Positions 15,505 through 23,653 of a stretch of 36,323 nt of DNA are shown in pieces. The translations under genes and the position numbers were made by a program. Under the pieces are notes generated by a model. The model was not told the origin of the DNA and ran no database searches. It saw only the letters and a program-made list of their open reading frames with translations. How positions within the stretch are numbered: the first letter of the stretch is position 1; each line of letters begins with the position of its first letter. Origin of the DNA: CAZCBJ01 sp964496705. GTDB lineage: Bacteria > Chloroflexota > Anaerolineae > Anaerolineales > Anaerolineaceae. Where the stretch lies: NCBI GenBank assembly GCA_964496705.1, contig CAZCBJ010000015.1, positions 1 through 36,323 of the forward strand. Reading direction: 5' to 3'.

Positions 15505-15530
15505 GCGCCCTCCTTCTTCATCATCGCTCT

Positions 15531-15556
15531 GAAAGACCCCGGTCGCGGGGTCTTTC
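15531..15556 (+). terminator. Hairpin after flp, likely partial terminator
   Basis: A perfect 11-bp stem (GAAAGACCCCG / CGGGGTCTTTC) with a 4-base loop, 26 bases after the flp stop. There is no U tract beyond the TCTTTC of the stem, so read-through into cpaB is probable. It may also protect flp mRNA. Confidence 0.65.
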
Positions 15557-15615
15557 TGCCTTAAATAAATATACGCAAGGTTGGCATAAAAGTTGCATTA
15601 ATTTACTTGCCTAGA

Positions 15616-15633
15616 CCTGACAAAACTGTCAGG
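15616..15633 (+). repeat. Inverted repeat upstream of the cpaB promoter
   Basis: CCTGACA-aaac-TGTCAGG is a perfect 7-bp inverted repeat, with outer AGA/TCT also able to pair. It sits just upstream of the putative cpaB promoter, has no T tract, and could be an operator. Confidence 0.5.
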
Positions 15634-15648
15634 GGTCTGAAAATTCGA

Positions 15649-15675
15649 TTGCATTTCAGACTTTTGCCGTATAAT
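15649..15675 (+). promoter_or_regulatory. Candidate internal promoter of cpaB
   Basis: A perfect TATAAT at 15670-15675 with a weak TTGCAT at 15649-15654 (15-base spacer). GGAGGAGG precedes ATG 15706. It would allow the assembly genes to be expressed apart from flp. Confidence 0.45.
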
Positions 15676-15705
15676 AGTATCATACACTTGTAGGAGGAGG
15701 ATTCT

Positions 15706-16875
15706 ATGGCTCCAGGTCAAAAACGCAGTGGTGGTCGGATTTTCTTTATTCTCGCGATTGTTATCGTGCTTCTACTGGTAGCCGCGGTGGTTGCGATTCA
15801 ATTTCTCCCCAGGTTGATCTCACTCCCCTTCAACATTCCTGGAGTTTCCCAGGCTCCTGAAGAGGTGGTGCCTGTGGCGACCCCCACTCCGCCCACAGTC
15901 AAGGTGGTAGTGGCTGTTCAACCAATCGCAAAGGGCGATGTCCTCAATCCAAACAACGTCATGGAATCGGATATGCCTGTGACTGAATATTACACCGAAG
16001 GTCTGTTTATCTCGGATATCAATGAGGTGTTGAATAAACGAGCGCGCATCGATCTGCAGCCAGGTACACCTCTCTCAAAGGCTCTGATCGTGGATAAAGG
16101 CTCTCTGCCGTCCTTCGATATCCCCGAAAACTATGTGGCCATCTCCATCCCCATTTCGCGCCTGGGTGTTCTGGGGTATGCCTTGGAGAATGGCGACCAC
16201 GTTAACGTGATCACCACCTTGATGCTGGTTGATTTGGATCCCAACTATCAGACCATTCTCCCCAACCTGGCAGTGGGCGTGATCGCCCCCGGAGAAACCT
16301 GCACGCTGTATGGCGAAGATCAGGAGAATTGCGTCACAGAACTGGCCATGAAAATCAACGCCAAGTCTGTGGATGTGGTTCAGGGCCGAACGGAACTGGA
16401 TCCGGCAATCAACCAACCAGTGTATATCGTTCCTTCTGAACCCCAGCGCCCCCGCCTGGTCAGCCAGACTCTGATCCAGGATGCCATCGTGTTGTATGTG
16501 GGCGAATTCAGTAGAGAAGCGTACATGTCCGGCACCAGCCAGCTGCCGACCGCCACACCGGTCCCCGCAGAAGCCGCACCCGCAGAAGGTCAGGCGCCCC
16601 CCCCTGCTCCGGTTGAGCCTGTCAAACCCGATATCATCACCCTGGTGGTTTCACCCCAGGATGCTGTCACACTGAATTATCTGGTTGCCGCCGGTGCAAA
16701 GATCAACCTGGCATTACGCCGGGCTGGAGACGCCTCCCGGATTCAAACTGAAGCCGTTACGCTGCAATTCATCATGGATCAATACACCATTCCCTTGCCC
16801 GCCAAGCAGCCGTATGGCACAGAAAAGTTCAAGGATGACACATTGGTGCCGGCAGAACAGCCTGTCACGCCTTAG
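15706..16875 (+). CDS. cpaB: CpaB/RcpC family Tad pilus assembly protein
   Basis: A 389-residue protein with a single N-terminal transmembrane helix (IFFILAIVIVLLLVAAVVAI, about residues 10-31) and then an SAF domain (KVVVAVQPIAKGDVLNPNNV, about 66-130), the layout of CpaB/RcpC. These proteins sit between the inner membrane and cell wall and are needed for pilus assembly. The rest has a repeat of ALIVDKGSLPSFDIPENYVAISIPI, a VNVITTLMLV core and a long Pro/Ala-rich C-terminal linker (ATPVPAEAAPAEGQAPPPA). In diderms CpaB works with the secretin CpaC, but no secretin gene follows here. Strong GGAGGAGG precedes the ATG. Downstream tadZ begins 46 bases later. Confidence 0.88.
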   Translation: MAPGQKRSGGRIFFILAIVIVLLLVAAVVAIQFLPRLISLPFNIPGVSQAPEEVVPVATPTPPTVKVVVAVQPIAKGDVLNPNNVMESDMPVTEYYTEGLFISDINEVLNKRARIDLQPGTPLSKALIVDKGSLPSFDIPENYVAISIPISRLGVLGYALENGDHVNVITTLMLVDLDPNYQTILPNLAVGVIAPGETCTLYGEDQENCVTELAMKINAKSVDVVQGRTELDPAINQPVYIVPSEPQRPRLVSQTLIQDAIVLYVGEFSREAYMSGTSQLPTATPVPAEAAPAEGQAPPPAPVEPVKPDIITLVVSPQDAVTLNYLVAAGAKINLALRRAGDASRIQTEAVTLQFIMDQYTIPLPAKQPYGTEKFKDDTLVPAEQPVTP

Positions 16876-16921
16876 TGATCCATCGCTAATTACGATTTGA
16901 CCACCTGTCTGGAGAGGGTGA

Positions 16922-18163
16922 ATGCCTGTACAAGAAAAAATTCGCGTACTGATTGTAGATGACATCCCCGATACTCGGGAGAACATCCGCCGTCAGCTAC
17001 AATTTGACCAGAACATCGAAGTCGTTGGGTTCGCCAGCAGCGGCAAGGACGCCATCGAACAAGCTGTCCAGGTGAAACCTGATGTTATCATCATGGACAT
17101 CAATATGCCGGATATGGATGGGATTGTTGCCACCGAAACGATCCGGAAACGGGTGCCCTTTGTGCAGGTTGTCATCCTATCCGTGCAAACAGACGCAAGT
17201 TATATGCGCCGGGCAATGTTGGCAGGCGCGCGGGATTTCCTCAGCAAACCACCCGGGATCGATGATTTGATCAACGCCATTCGCAGGGCTGGTGCGGTTG
17301 CCCGCGAAGAAAAAGCCAAGGAAGCACAAGCCTTTGTTCCCACCCAAGCTCAGGGTACCATCAGGGCTGGCAGCCGAATGGGTGCCAAAGGTCACGTCAT
17401 CGTAATTTACAGCCCTAAAGGTGGAACGGGTTGTACCACCATCGCTACCAACCTGGCGGTCGCGCTTCAATCCTCTTCCGCATCCACCATATTGGTGGAT
17501 GCCAACTTGCAATTTGGCGATATACCTGCCTTTCTAAACGAACAAGCCAAAAACACCCTGTTGGACCTGAGCACGCGCGCAGAAGAACTAGATGCAGATA
17601 TTGTCGATAGTGTGGTCATGAAACATGCGCCCAGCGGTATTCATGTGTTGGCTGCGCCGCAGACAATTGATCAGGGCGAGAGTGTTCGAAGCAACCAGGT
17701 GGTCAAGTTATTGGATTTCTTGAGGACCATTTATAACTATATTGTGGTGGATACCTCCACCTATTTGACGCCGGTTGTTCAGGATGCACTGGTGGAATCC
17801 GCAGACATCATCGTTCTGATCACCACCCAGGATATTCCATCCATCAAGAACGCCAGCTCGTTCCTGGTCGTTACAGATCAGGCTGGAATTCCACGCGCTC
17901 GGATTGTTTTCGTCATGAACCGTTATGATCGGCGAATCGCCATCACACCCGAAAAGGTTGGAGAACGACTTCGCCAGGAAATCTCTGTGGTCATCACGCT
18001 AGATGACCGCAGTGTGGTCAGTTCTTCCATCATCCGCGGTGTTCCATTCATGATTGACAAGAAAACCGAAGCGGTGAGTAAGGGCATTCTCTCATTGGTG
18101 GATACAGTCAAGGAACGTATCACAAAGCTGGAAAACCAGGAAGAACCTGCATTGAGGTTTTAA
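16922..18163 (+). CDS. tadZ: TadZ/CpaE-type ATPase with intact receiver domain
   Basis: A 413-residue protein that places the Tad machine in the cell. Residues 1-130 form a response regulator receiver domain (VLIVDDIPDTRENIRRQL) that appears functional: the acidic pair Asp13/Asp14, the phospho-acceptor Asp59 in IIMDINMPDMDG, and the conserved Lys in FLSKPPG. Residues about 155-400 form a MinD/ParA-like ATPase with the deviant Walker A KGGTGCTT (Lys166-Thr173), VDANLQFGDIPAFL and VDTSTYLTPVVQDAL. Canonical TadZ often has a degenerate receiver domain; here it is complete, so phosphorylation could gate pilus positioning. No histidine kinase gene is in the window. GGAGAGGG precedes the ATG. It is followed 24 bases later by tadA. 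Confidence 0.9.
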   Translation: MPVQEKIRVLIVDDIPDTRENIRRQLQFDQNIEVVGFASSGKDAIEQAVQVKPDVIIMDINMPDMDGIVATETIRKRVPFVQVVILSVQTDASYMRRAMLAGARDFLSKPPGIDDLINAIRRAGAVAREEKAKEAQAFVPTQAQGTIRAGSRMGAKGHVIVIYSPKGGTGCTTIATNLAVALQSSSASTILVDANLQFGDIPAFLNEQAKNTLLDLSTRAEELDADIVDSVVMKHAPSGIHVLAAPQTIDQGESVRSNQVVKLLDFLRTIYNYIVVDTSTYLTPVVQDALVESADIIVLITTQDIPSIKNASSFLVVTDQAGIPRARIVFVMNRYDRRIAITPEKVGERLRQEISVVITLDDRSVVSSSIIRGVPFMIDKKTEAVSKGILSLVDTVKERITKLENQEEPALRF

Positions 18164-18187
18164 TTTAGAGGAAAAGAGGAGTAGCGC

Positions 18188-19588
18188 ATGTCGATTTTGC
18201 GACGTCTGCAAGGAGGTGAGGGCGAACAATCTGGCAAGGACTCTGGAAACAATTCACAGGGTGGTCAGCCAGGGGGATTGCAGGCACGCAGAATTTCTGC
18301 CCCGCCGGCTTCATCCCAGCAAGATACTTACCTCGACCTCAAACTACGCGTTCAGCGCAAATTGCTGGCCAGCCTGGATCCCACCACAGATGTGACCAAG
18401 ACTGCCGAAGTTCGAAAAACTATTCTAGAGTTGTTCGAACAGATCCTTTCCGAAGAGAACATCGTCCTGTCGCGCCCCGAACGAGCACGCCTGTTTGAGC
18501 AGATTGCTGCTGAAATTCAAGGGCTGGGACCCATCGAACCACTGCTCAACGATGACACCATCACAGAAATCATGGTCAACGGACCTCGCAATATATACGT
18601 GGAACGCAATGGAAAGATTTTACGGGTTCCGGTGGCCTTCGAAAATGAGGAGCACCTGATGCGGATCATTGAGCGCATCGTGTCTCCGCTTGGCAGACGC
18701 ATTGATGAGTTGAGTCCTTATGTGGATGCGCGTTTGAACGACGGCTCGCGCGTCAACGCGGTTATCCGCCCCATTTCGCTGGTCGGGCCGATATTGACCA
18801 TCCGAAAATTTTCTCGTAACCCCATCACGGTTGATCAGTTGATCCAATTTGGCTCCATCACCCCTGAAGCGATTGAATTTCTCAAAGCCTGTGTGGAAGC
18901 CAGGGTCAACATTGTCATTTCCGGCGGCACTGGCTCAGGAAAGACTACCCTGCTCAATGTTCTTTCAGGCTTTATCCCGGCGGATGAACGCATCGTCACC
19001 ATCGAAAATGCAGCCGAATTGCAACTCCGACAAGAACATGTGGTAATCCTCGAGTCCAGACCGCCCAATATTGAAGGCAGAGGCGAGATCACCATCCGGC
19101 AATTGGTGATCAATTCCCTTCGTATGCGCCCTGACCGCATCGTGGTGGGCGAAATTCGCGACGAAGCGGCTTTGGATATGCTGCAGGCGATGAATACCGG
19201 CCATGACGGCTCCATGACCACCGCTCACTCCAACAGCCCCCGCGACACACTGGCTCGTATGGAAACAATGATTATGATGGCGGGCATGGAATTGACCATC
19301 CGCGCCATCCGCGAGCAGGTGTCTTCGGCCATTGACCTCATCGTTCACCAGGAAAGATTGCGTGATGGCAGCCGCAAAGTGGTCAATATCACCGAAGTTT
19401 CCGGCATGGAAGGTGAAGTGATCACCATGACGGATATTTTCGCATTCGAACAAACCGGCATTGAAAGTGGCAAGGTGATAGGTCGGTTGCGCCCAACCGG
19501 ACTGCGCCCGAAATTCATGGACAAAATCGAGTCAGCCGGAATACGGCTGTCACCCTCTGTGTTTGGCATTGGCGAACGGCGCCGGTAA
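18188..19588 (+). CDS. tadA: TadA/CpaF secretion ATPase
   Basis: A 466-residue hexameric ATPase that powers pilin polymerisation at the inner membrane. The N-terminal ~70 residues are a low-complexity Gly/Gln/Ser region (GGEGEQSGKDSGNNSQGG). The PulE/CpaF core follows with EIMVNGPRNIYVERNGKI, the Walker A GGTGSGKTTLLN (Gly246 onward), Walker B-like MRPDRIVVGEIRDEAALDML and the His box NTGHDGSMTTAHSNSPRD. AGAGGAG stands before the ATG. It lies 24 bases after tadZ and 29 before tadB. The family is secure, and the CpaF type (without a PilB-like N-terminal domain) fits a Tad system. Confidence 0.95.
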   Translation: MSILRRLQGGEGEQSGKDSGNNSQGGQPGGLQARRISAPPASSQQDTYLDLKLRVQRKLLASLDPTTDVTKTAEVRKTILELFEQILSEENIVLSRPERARLFEQIAAEIQGLGPIEPLLNDDTITEIMVNGPRNIYVERNGKILRVPVAFENEEHLMRIIERIVSPLGRRIDELSPYVDARLNDGSRVNAVIRPISLVGPILTIRKFSRNPITVDQLIQFGSITPEAIEFLKACVEARVNIVISGGTGSGKTTLLNVLSGFIPADERIVTIENAAELQLRQEHVVILESRPPNIEGRGEITIRQLVINSLRMRPDRIVVGEIRDEAALDMLQAMNTGHDGSMTTAHSNSPRDTLARMETMIMMAGMELTIRAIREQVSSAIDLIVHQERLRDGSRKVVNITEVSGMEGEVITMTDIFAFEQTGIESGKVIGRLRPTGLRPKFMDKIESAGIRLSPSVFGIGERRR

Positions 19589-19617
19589 AAGATGAAAAGC
19601 GGCAAACAGGTGATCTC

Positions 19618-20568
19618 ATGACAACAATTCTTATCGTTGGCGGCTGTCTTATTGGAATTCTGTTAATCGTAGGCTTGGTGGTCACGGTGACCAGCGAGCG
19701 CCGGGCCGCCGACCAGAGAATTGAACAAATCGTTGCTACCGGGCATGAAGTGCCCGATGAAGAACGCCGTCAGTCGCCTCTGACAGACTGGCTAAACCAG
19801 CGCGTTCAAGGCTCCTCCACCGGGGGTAAGATTGCGCGCGACCTGGCCCGGGCAGATTTGAAAATCAAACCAGCCGAATACATCATGATCATCGGCCTTT
19901 CGGTCATCCTGGTAGCTGTGGTCGGTTTTTTCCTGACCAGCCGCGGCGCTTTTGGAGCAATTGGGGGTGGAATACTGGGTTTCTTCCTACCCGGGTTTTA
20001 TGTCAAGTCGCAGCAAAGCAAACGATTGATTAAATTCAACGACCAATTGCCGGATATGCTCAACCTGATGGTCAACGGTCTGCGTGCCGGTTACTCCAAC
20101 ATGCAGGCGATGGAATCGGTGAGCAAAGAACTCCCGCCGCCCATCTGCGATGAGTTTCGGCGCGTGGTACAAGAAATGCAGTTGGGCGTGTCGATGGAGG
20201 CGGCGCTGGAAAACCTGCTTCGCCGCATCCCCAGCGATGACCTGGACCTGGTCATCACCGCCATCAATGTCCAACGTGAGGTGGGCGGCAATCTGGCTGA
20301 AATCCTTGACACAATCTCACACACCATCCGCGAGCGCATTCGGGTGAAAGGTGAAATTCGTGTTCTAACCACCCAGACGTTATATTCCGGCCGTTTTCTA
20401 GCGATGATGCCAGTTTTTGTGATTCTGATCCTTTACCTGCTGAACCCTGAATACATGAAAGAGTATTTGAATAACGGCTGGTGTGGTTATGTGCCGCTGA
20501 TGTGTTCTGCAGGTCTGATCATCTCGGGGTATTTCGCAATGAACAAGATCGCCCAGGTTGAGGTGTAA
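19618..20568 (+). CDS. tadB: TadB type II/IV secretion platform protein
   Basis: A 316-residue polytopic membrane protein with a T2SF (GspF-like) domain. It has an N-terminal transmembrane helix (ILIVGGCLIGILLIVGLVVTV), a helix pair about residues 88-130, the cytoplasmic F domain (QLPDMLNLMVNGLRAGYSNMQAMESV, with the later DLDLVITAINVQREVGGNLAEILDTI) and two C-terminal helices. This is the TadB arrangement of three to four helices around one F domain. With TadC it forms the inner-membrane platform driven by TadA. The gene follows tadA by 29 bases. It is distinguished from tadC by order and by the longer N-terminal region; the two are partial paralogues. Confidence 0.92.
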   Translation: MTTILIVGGCLIGILLIVGLVVTVTSERRAADQRIEQIVATGHEVPDEERRQSPLTDWLNQRVQGSSTGGKIARDLARADLKIKPAEYIMIIGLSVILVAVVGFFLTSRGAFGAIGGGILGFFLPGFYVKSQQSKRLIKFNDQLPDMLNLMVNGLRAGYSNMQAMESVSKELPPPICDEFRRVVQEMQLGVSMEAALENLLRRIPSDDLDLVITAINVQREVGGNLAEILDTISHTIRERIRVKGEIRVLTTQTLYSGRFLAMMPVFVILILYLLNPEYMKEYLNNGWCGYVPLMCSAGLIISGYFAMNKIAQVEV

Positions 20569-20583
20569 TCCGACGAGGGAAGC

Positions 20584-21540
20584 ATGGATCTGACCATTAT
20601 TTATGTTTTGTTAGGTGTAGCACTCATCGGCGGGGTTATCCTGGTGATTATTGGCAGACGCGCGCCCCAGTCCGCCGATAACCAGATTTTGCAAGATCGT
20701 CTGGAACAGTTCACGCAAAGTGGTGAACAGGTGACGTTGGAAAAAATTGAGATGGCGCAGCCTTTCTCTGAGCGCGTCATATTTCCGATAGCAAGGAAAT
20801 TAGGTGAACTGGCTTCACGCTTCACACCTCAGAATCAGTTGCAATCCATCGCCCGGAAAATTGAATTGGCCGGTAATCCTGCCAAGATGGATCCAACCAT
20901 GTTTCTGGCGTTACAATTTGTCATCGCTCTGGCTTTCGCCGGATTGGTGGTGTTGGTATTTTCGATTGGCACGATGGCTTGGCCGTTCGGTCGGATCGTT
21001 CTGGCCGCACTTGGATTAGGTTTGCTGGGCTTCTTCTTTCCCCAATTATGGTTGACCAGCAAAATCAACAAACGCCAGAAAACCATCCGTAGAGCCATGC
21101 CGGATGCTCTGGATCTGTTGACCATCTGCGTGGAAGCCGGTTTGGGGTTTGATCAAGCCATGCAGCGCGTTGCAGAAAAATGGGAAAATGAATTATCCCT
21201 GGCTTTCGCACGGGTGATTCGCGAAGTGCAGCTTGGAAAGGTTCGCCGTGAAGCGTTGAGAGACATGGCTGACAGAATCGGGATCAACGAAATGACCAGT
21301 TTCATCGCCGCAGTGATCCAGAGCGAAATGTTGGGTGTCAGTATGGCTAAAGTACTGCGCATCCAATCCGACCAGATGCGAGTCCGCCGGCGCCAATTGG
21401 CCGAAGAAGAGGCGCATAAGGCCCCCCTGAAAATGCTGATTCCGATGGGCTTGTTGATCTTTCCCTCTCTGATCATCGTTTTGATGACCCCAGCCGCGCT
21501 CAAACTCTGGCAATCCGATTTGTTTTCAATGTTCAAATAA
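20584..21540 (+). CDS. tadC: TadC type II/IV secretion platform protein
   Basis: A 318-residue paralogue of TadB, with an N-terminal helix, a central membrane pair (about residues 112-160) and a T2SF domain (AMPDALDLLTICVEAGLGFDQAMQRV ... REALRDMADRIGINEMTSFIAAVI) before a final transmembrane helix (MLIPMGLLIFPSLIIVLMTP). The family layout and position after tadB make TadC the best call. GAGG precedes ATG 20584, which is only 15 bases after the tadB stop. It is the last Tad gene here; TadD, TadE/TadF minor pilins and TadV are not in the window. comF begins 15 bases after its stop. Confidence 0.92.
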   Translation: MDLTIIYVLLGVALIGGVILVIIGRRAPQSADNQILQDRLEQFTQSGEQVTLEKIEMAQPFSERVIFPIARKLGELASRFTPQNQLQSIARKIELAGNPAKMDPTMFLALQFVIALAFAGLVVLVFSIGTMAWPFGRIVLAALGLGLLGFFFPQLWLTSKINKRQKTIRRAMPDALDLLTICVEAGLGFDQAMQRVAEKWENELSLAFARVIREVQLGKVRREALRDMADRIGINEMTSFIAAVIQSEMLGVSMAKVLRIQSDQMRVRRRQLAEEEAHKAPLKMLIPMGLLIFPSLIIVLMTPAALKLWQSDLFSMFK

Positions 21541-21555
21541 TCAACAGGAGTTCGG

Positions 21556-22356
21556 ATGACACTGGCGAGCCTGAAGGCACGACCAGCTTATCAAATTTAC
21601 CACACCCTGTGGACGGCTGTGGATTGGGTTTATCCGCCCTGTTGCGGCGGATGTGACCAGTCAGGTTACCGCTGGTGTCCGGATTGCCAGGCGAACACAC
21701 GAAATATCTCTGGGCCGGTGTGCGCGGTGTGTGGAGAAGAAACGGCAGGAGCAAAACTGTGTAAAACATGCCAGACGACACCTCCCGCTTTCGATCAACT
21801 CCAATCCTGTGCATATTACAATGGTTCTCTGAAAAATGCGCTCCACCGTTTAAAGTACCAGCGCGACATCGCGCTGGCTGAAGTCCTCGCACAATATCTG
21901 ATCCATAAGTTAATTGAAACGGGCTGGACAGTAGACCTGATCACAGCCGTTCCTTCTAGTCGGAAACGCATCCGGGAACGTGGCTATAACCAGGCTGCCA
22001 TGTTGGCCTTCCCCGTTGTGCTGGCGCATCACATCCCGTATAAATCTACCGCCCTCACCAAAGTGCGCGAGGCTGAGTCGCAGGTAGGCCTGTCGGCAGA
22101 AGAGCGGAAAGAAAATGTCAGAAATACGTTCAACGCCAATCCAGCGTTCGTTAATCGAAAGAAAATTCTGCTGATTGATGACATCAAGACGACAGGATCC
22201 ACCCTTCAAGCCTGCTCGGTTGCGTTGAGGCAAAGCGGAGCCCGAGAAATCTACGCGTTAACCCTGGCCAGAAGCTCATATTCGCAAGAACTTCTCGACA
22301 AGGATATAATTGAGCCAGTCTCATCGGAAAAAATGGAACCAAAAATATTCCCATAA
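21556..22356 (+). CDS. ComF family phosphoribosyltransferase
   Basis: A 266-residue protein. The N-terminal zinc ribbon has cysteine pairs (CCGGC at 29-33, then Cys41 and Cys44, then CAVC and CKTC). A type I phosphoribosyltransferase fold follows, with the PRPP loop ILLIDDIKTTGSTL near residues 197-210. In naturally competent bacteria ComF is needed for DNA uptake into the cytosol and is thought to work with ComFA, PriA or DprA; homologues are widely conserved in non-competent bacteria as well. The start has CAGGAG at the right distance. It is 15 bases after tadC in the same run, so it should be expressed with the pilus. hpf follows after 10 bases. Confidence 0.9.
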   Translation: MTLASLKARPAYQIYHTLWTAVDWVYPPCCGGCDQSGYRWCPDCQANTRNISGPVCAVCGEETAGAKLCKTCQTTPPAFDQLQSCAYYNGSLKNALHRLKYQRDIALAEVLAQYLIHKLIETGWTVDLITAVPSSRKRIRERGYNQAAMLAFPVVLAHHIPYKSTALTKVREAESQVGLSAEERKENVRNTFNANPAFVNRKKILLIDDIKTTGSTLQACSVALRQSGAREIYALTLARSSYSQELLDKDIIEPVSSEKMEPKIFP

Positions 22357-22366
22357 GGAGGAAAAC

Positions 22367-22930
22367 ATGACACTGAAAGTAGATATAACCACCAAAAATA
22401 TGGAACTGACCCAAAGGATTGATGAGTATGTCACCAAGAAAGTAGCCAAGCTTGATCATTTCCTCCCTGATATCGAAGAAGCACGTGTGGTATTGACCCA
22501 TGTAAAATCAGCGCGCAACGCGGCTGATCGACAGGTGGTGGAAATCACCATTCGCGGAAAAGGATATATCCTCAGGGTTGAGGAACGCGCGGATGACATC
22601 TTCACCGCAATAGACACGACCGTGGATAAAATGCAGCGCCAAATTGCCCGCTTGAAGGGGAAACGCGCCCGGGGTCGGGGAGATGGCAGATCAGCCTCTG
22701 AGGTTGTACCCGCACTCCTTGCCCCCGAAGAACCAGAAACACCCTTGCGCATTGCGCGACGCAAACAGTTCACTTTGATTCCGATGGATGAAAACGAGGC
22801 TATGGAACAAATGCAGTTGCTGGGTCACGATAACTTTTTCATTTTTTACAACGTCAACACGAGCAATGTCAACGTGCTTTACAAACGCCGAGACGGCACT
22901 TACGGGTTGATCGAACCCGTGATCGGCTAA
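22367..22930 (+). CDS. hpf: Ribosome hibernation promoting factor, long form
   Basis: A 187-residue long-form HPF that dimerises 70S ribosomes into inactive 100S particles in stationary phase. Residues 1-100 carry the S30AE domain (MELTQRIDEYVTKKVAKLDHF and ... VVEITIRGKGYILRVEERADDIFTAIDTTVDKMQRQI). A basic KGKRARGRGDGRS linker leads to the C-terminal dimerisation domain (LRIARRKQFTLIPMDENEAMEQMQLLGHDNFFIFYN). ATG 22367 has an excellent AAGGAGG 7 bases ahead; the longer in-frame start at 22310 is inside comF and lacks one. Placing hpf at the end of the tad-comF run would tie it to the same signal unless it has its own promoter. A terminator follows. Confidence 0.95.
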   Translation: MTLKVDITTKNMELTQRIDEYVTKKVAKLDHFLPDIEEARVVLTHVKSARNAADRQVVEITIRGKGYILRVEERADDIFTAIDTTVDKMQRQIARLKGKRARGRGDGRSASEVVPALLAPEEPETPLRIARRKQFTLIPMDENEAMEQMQLLGHDNFFIFYNVNTSNVNVLYKRRDGTYGLIEPVIG

Positions 22931-22943
22931 TTTTCTCGAAAGC

Positions 22944-22971
22944 GAGGCCGGATCTCCGGCCTCATTTTTTT
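22944..22971 (+). terminator. Intrinsic terminator of the tad-comF-hpf run
   Basis: A perfect 9-bp stem (GAGGCCGGA / TCCGGCCTC) with a very tight loop is followed by seven T after one A. It lies 13 bases after the hpf stop. Confidence 0.92.
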
Positions 22972-22984
22972 ACCAAGACTGACC

Positions 22985-23013
22985 TTGTCACGCATCCAGG
23001 GCTGGGCTATAAT
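22985..23013 (+). promoter_or_regulatory. Promoter of efp
   Basis: TTGTCA (22985-22990), exact 17-base spacer, perfect TATAAT (23008-23013). Start near 23020, 27 bases before ATG 23047. Confidence 0.7.
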
Positions 23014-23046
23014 CTGTGGGCTAATTTTCATGAGAGGTGCTTTTTT

Positions 23047-23610
23047 ATGATTGATGTAAATGATCTTCGCAAGGGTGTTACCTTTGAGTTTGATGGCAAT
23101 CTCTATCGCGTATTGGAATACAGCCACAACAAACCGGGGCGTGGAAATGCCACCATTCGCATCAAAGCCCGCGACATCCGGACAGGCACCACTCTTGAGA
23201 AAACCTTTCAATCTGGCGAGCGGGTTCAGGATGTCCGCTTGGATTTTCACAACGTCCAATTTCTTTACGGCGACGGCGATTTCTTTCATTTTATGGATAT
23301 GGAAACCTTCGAACAACCAGCTATTCCCATCAAAATCATCGGGGAGATGGCAGGATTCTTGATCGAAGGATTGGAAGTGAAATTGACCTTTTATCAGGAT
23401 GAGCCCATCGATATTGAGCTGCCCACGTCGGTTGATCTCAAAGTCGTCCAGGCAGATGTGGCTGTGCGCGGAGATACTGCCACAGGTGTCACCAAGAAGG
23501 TCACCGTGTCGACCGGCATGACAGTGGATGTGCCCAACTTTGTGAACCTCGGCGACACCATCCGCGTGGACACCCGCAACGGGGCTTATATCACCCGCGT
23601 CTCCAGCTAA
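23047..23610 (+). CDS. efp: Translation elongation factor P
   Basis: A 187-residue EF-P, the tRNA-shaped factor that relieves ribosome stalling at polyproline stretches. Three domains are seen: KOW-like N-terminal (LRKGVTFEFDGNLYRVLEYSH), OB fold (DVRLDFHNVQFLYGDGDFFHFMDMET) and the second OB ending in MTVDVPNFVNLGDTIRVDTRNGAYITR. The tip loop reads NKPGRGNA: the residue that is modified Lys34 in E. coli is Arg32 here, as in EF-Ps that are rhamnosylated by EarP or left unmodified. No EarP or EpmA/B gene lies in the window. The ATG follows an AGAGGTG. Its neighbour downstream is the small cysteine protein 43 bases later. Confidence 0.96.
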   Translation: MIDVNDLRKGVTFEFDGNLYRVLEYSHNKPGRGNATIRIKARDIRTGTTLEKTFQSGERVQDVRLDFHNVQFLYGDGDFFHFMDMETFEQPAIPIKIIGEMAGFLIEGLEVKLTFYQDEPIDIELPTSVDLKVVQADVAVRGDTATGVTKKVTVSTGMTVDVPNFVNLGDTIRVDTRNGAYITRVSS

Positions 23611-23653
23611 CCGGCTATCTACCAGGGCAGCCCTCGAAAATACCAGACCGCCC

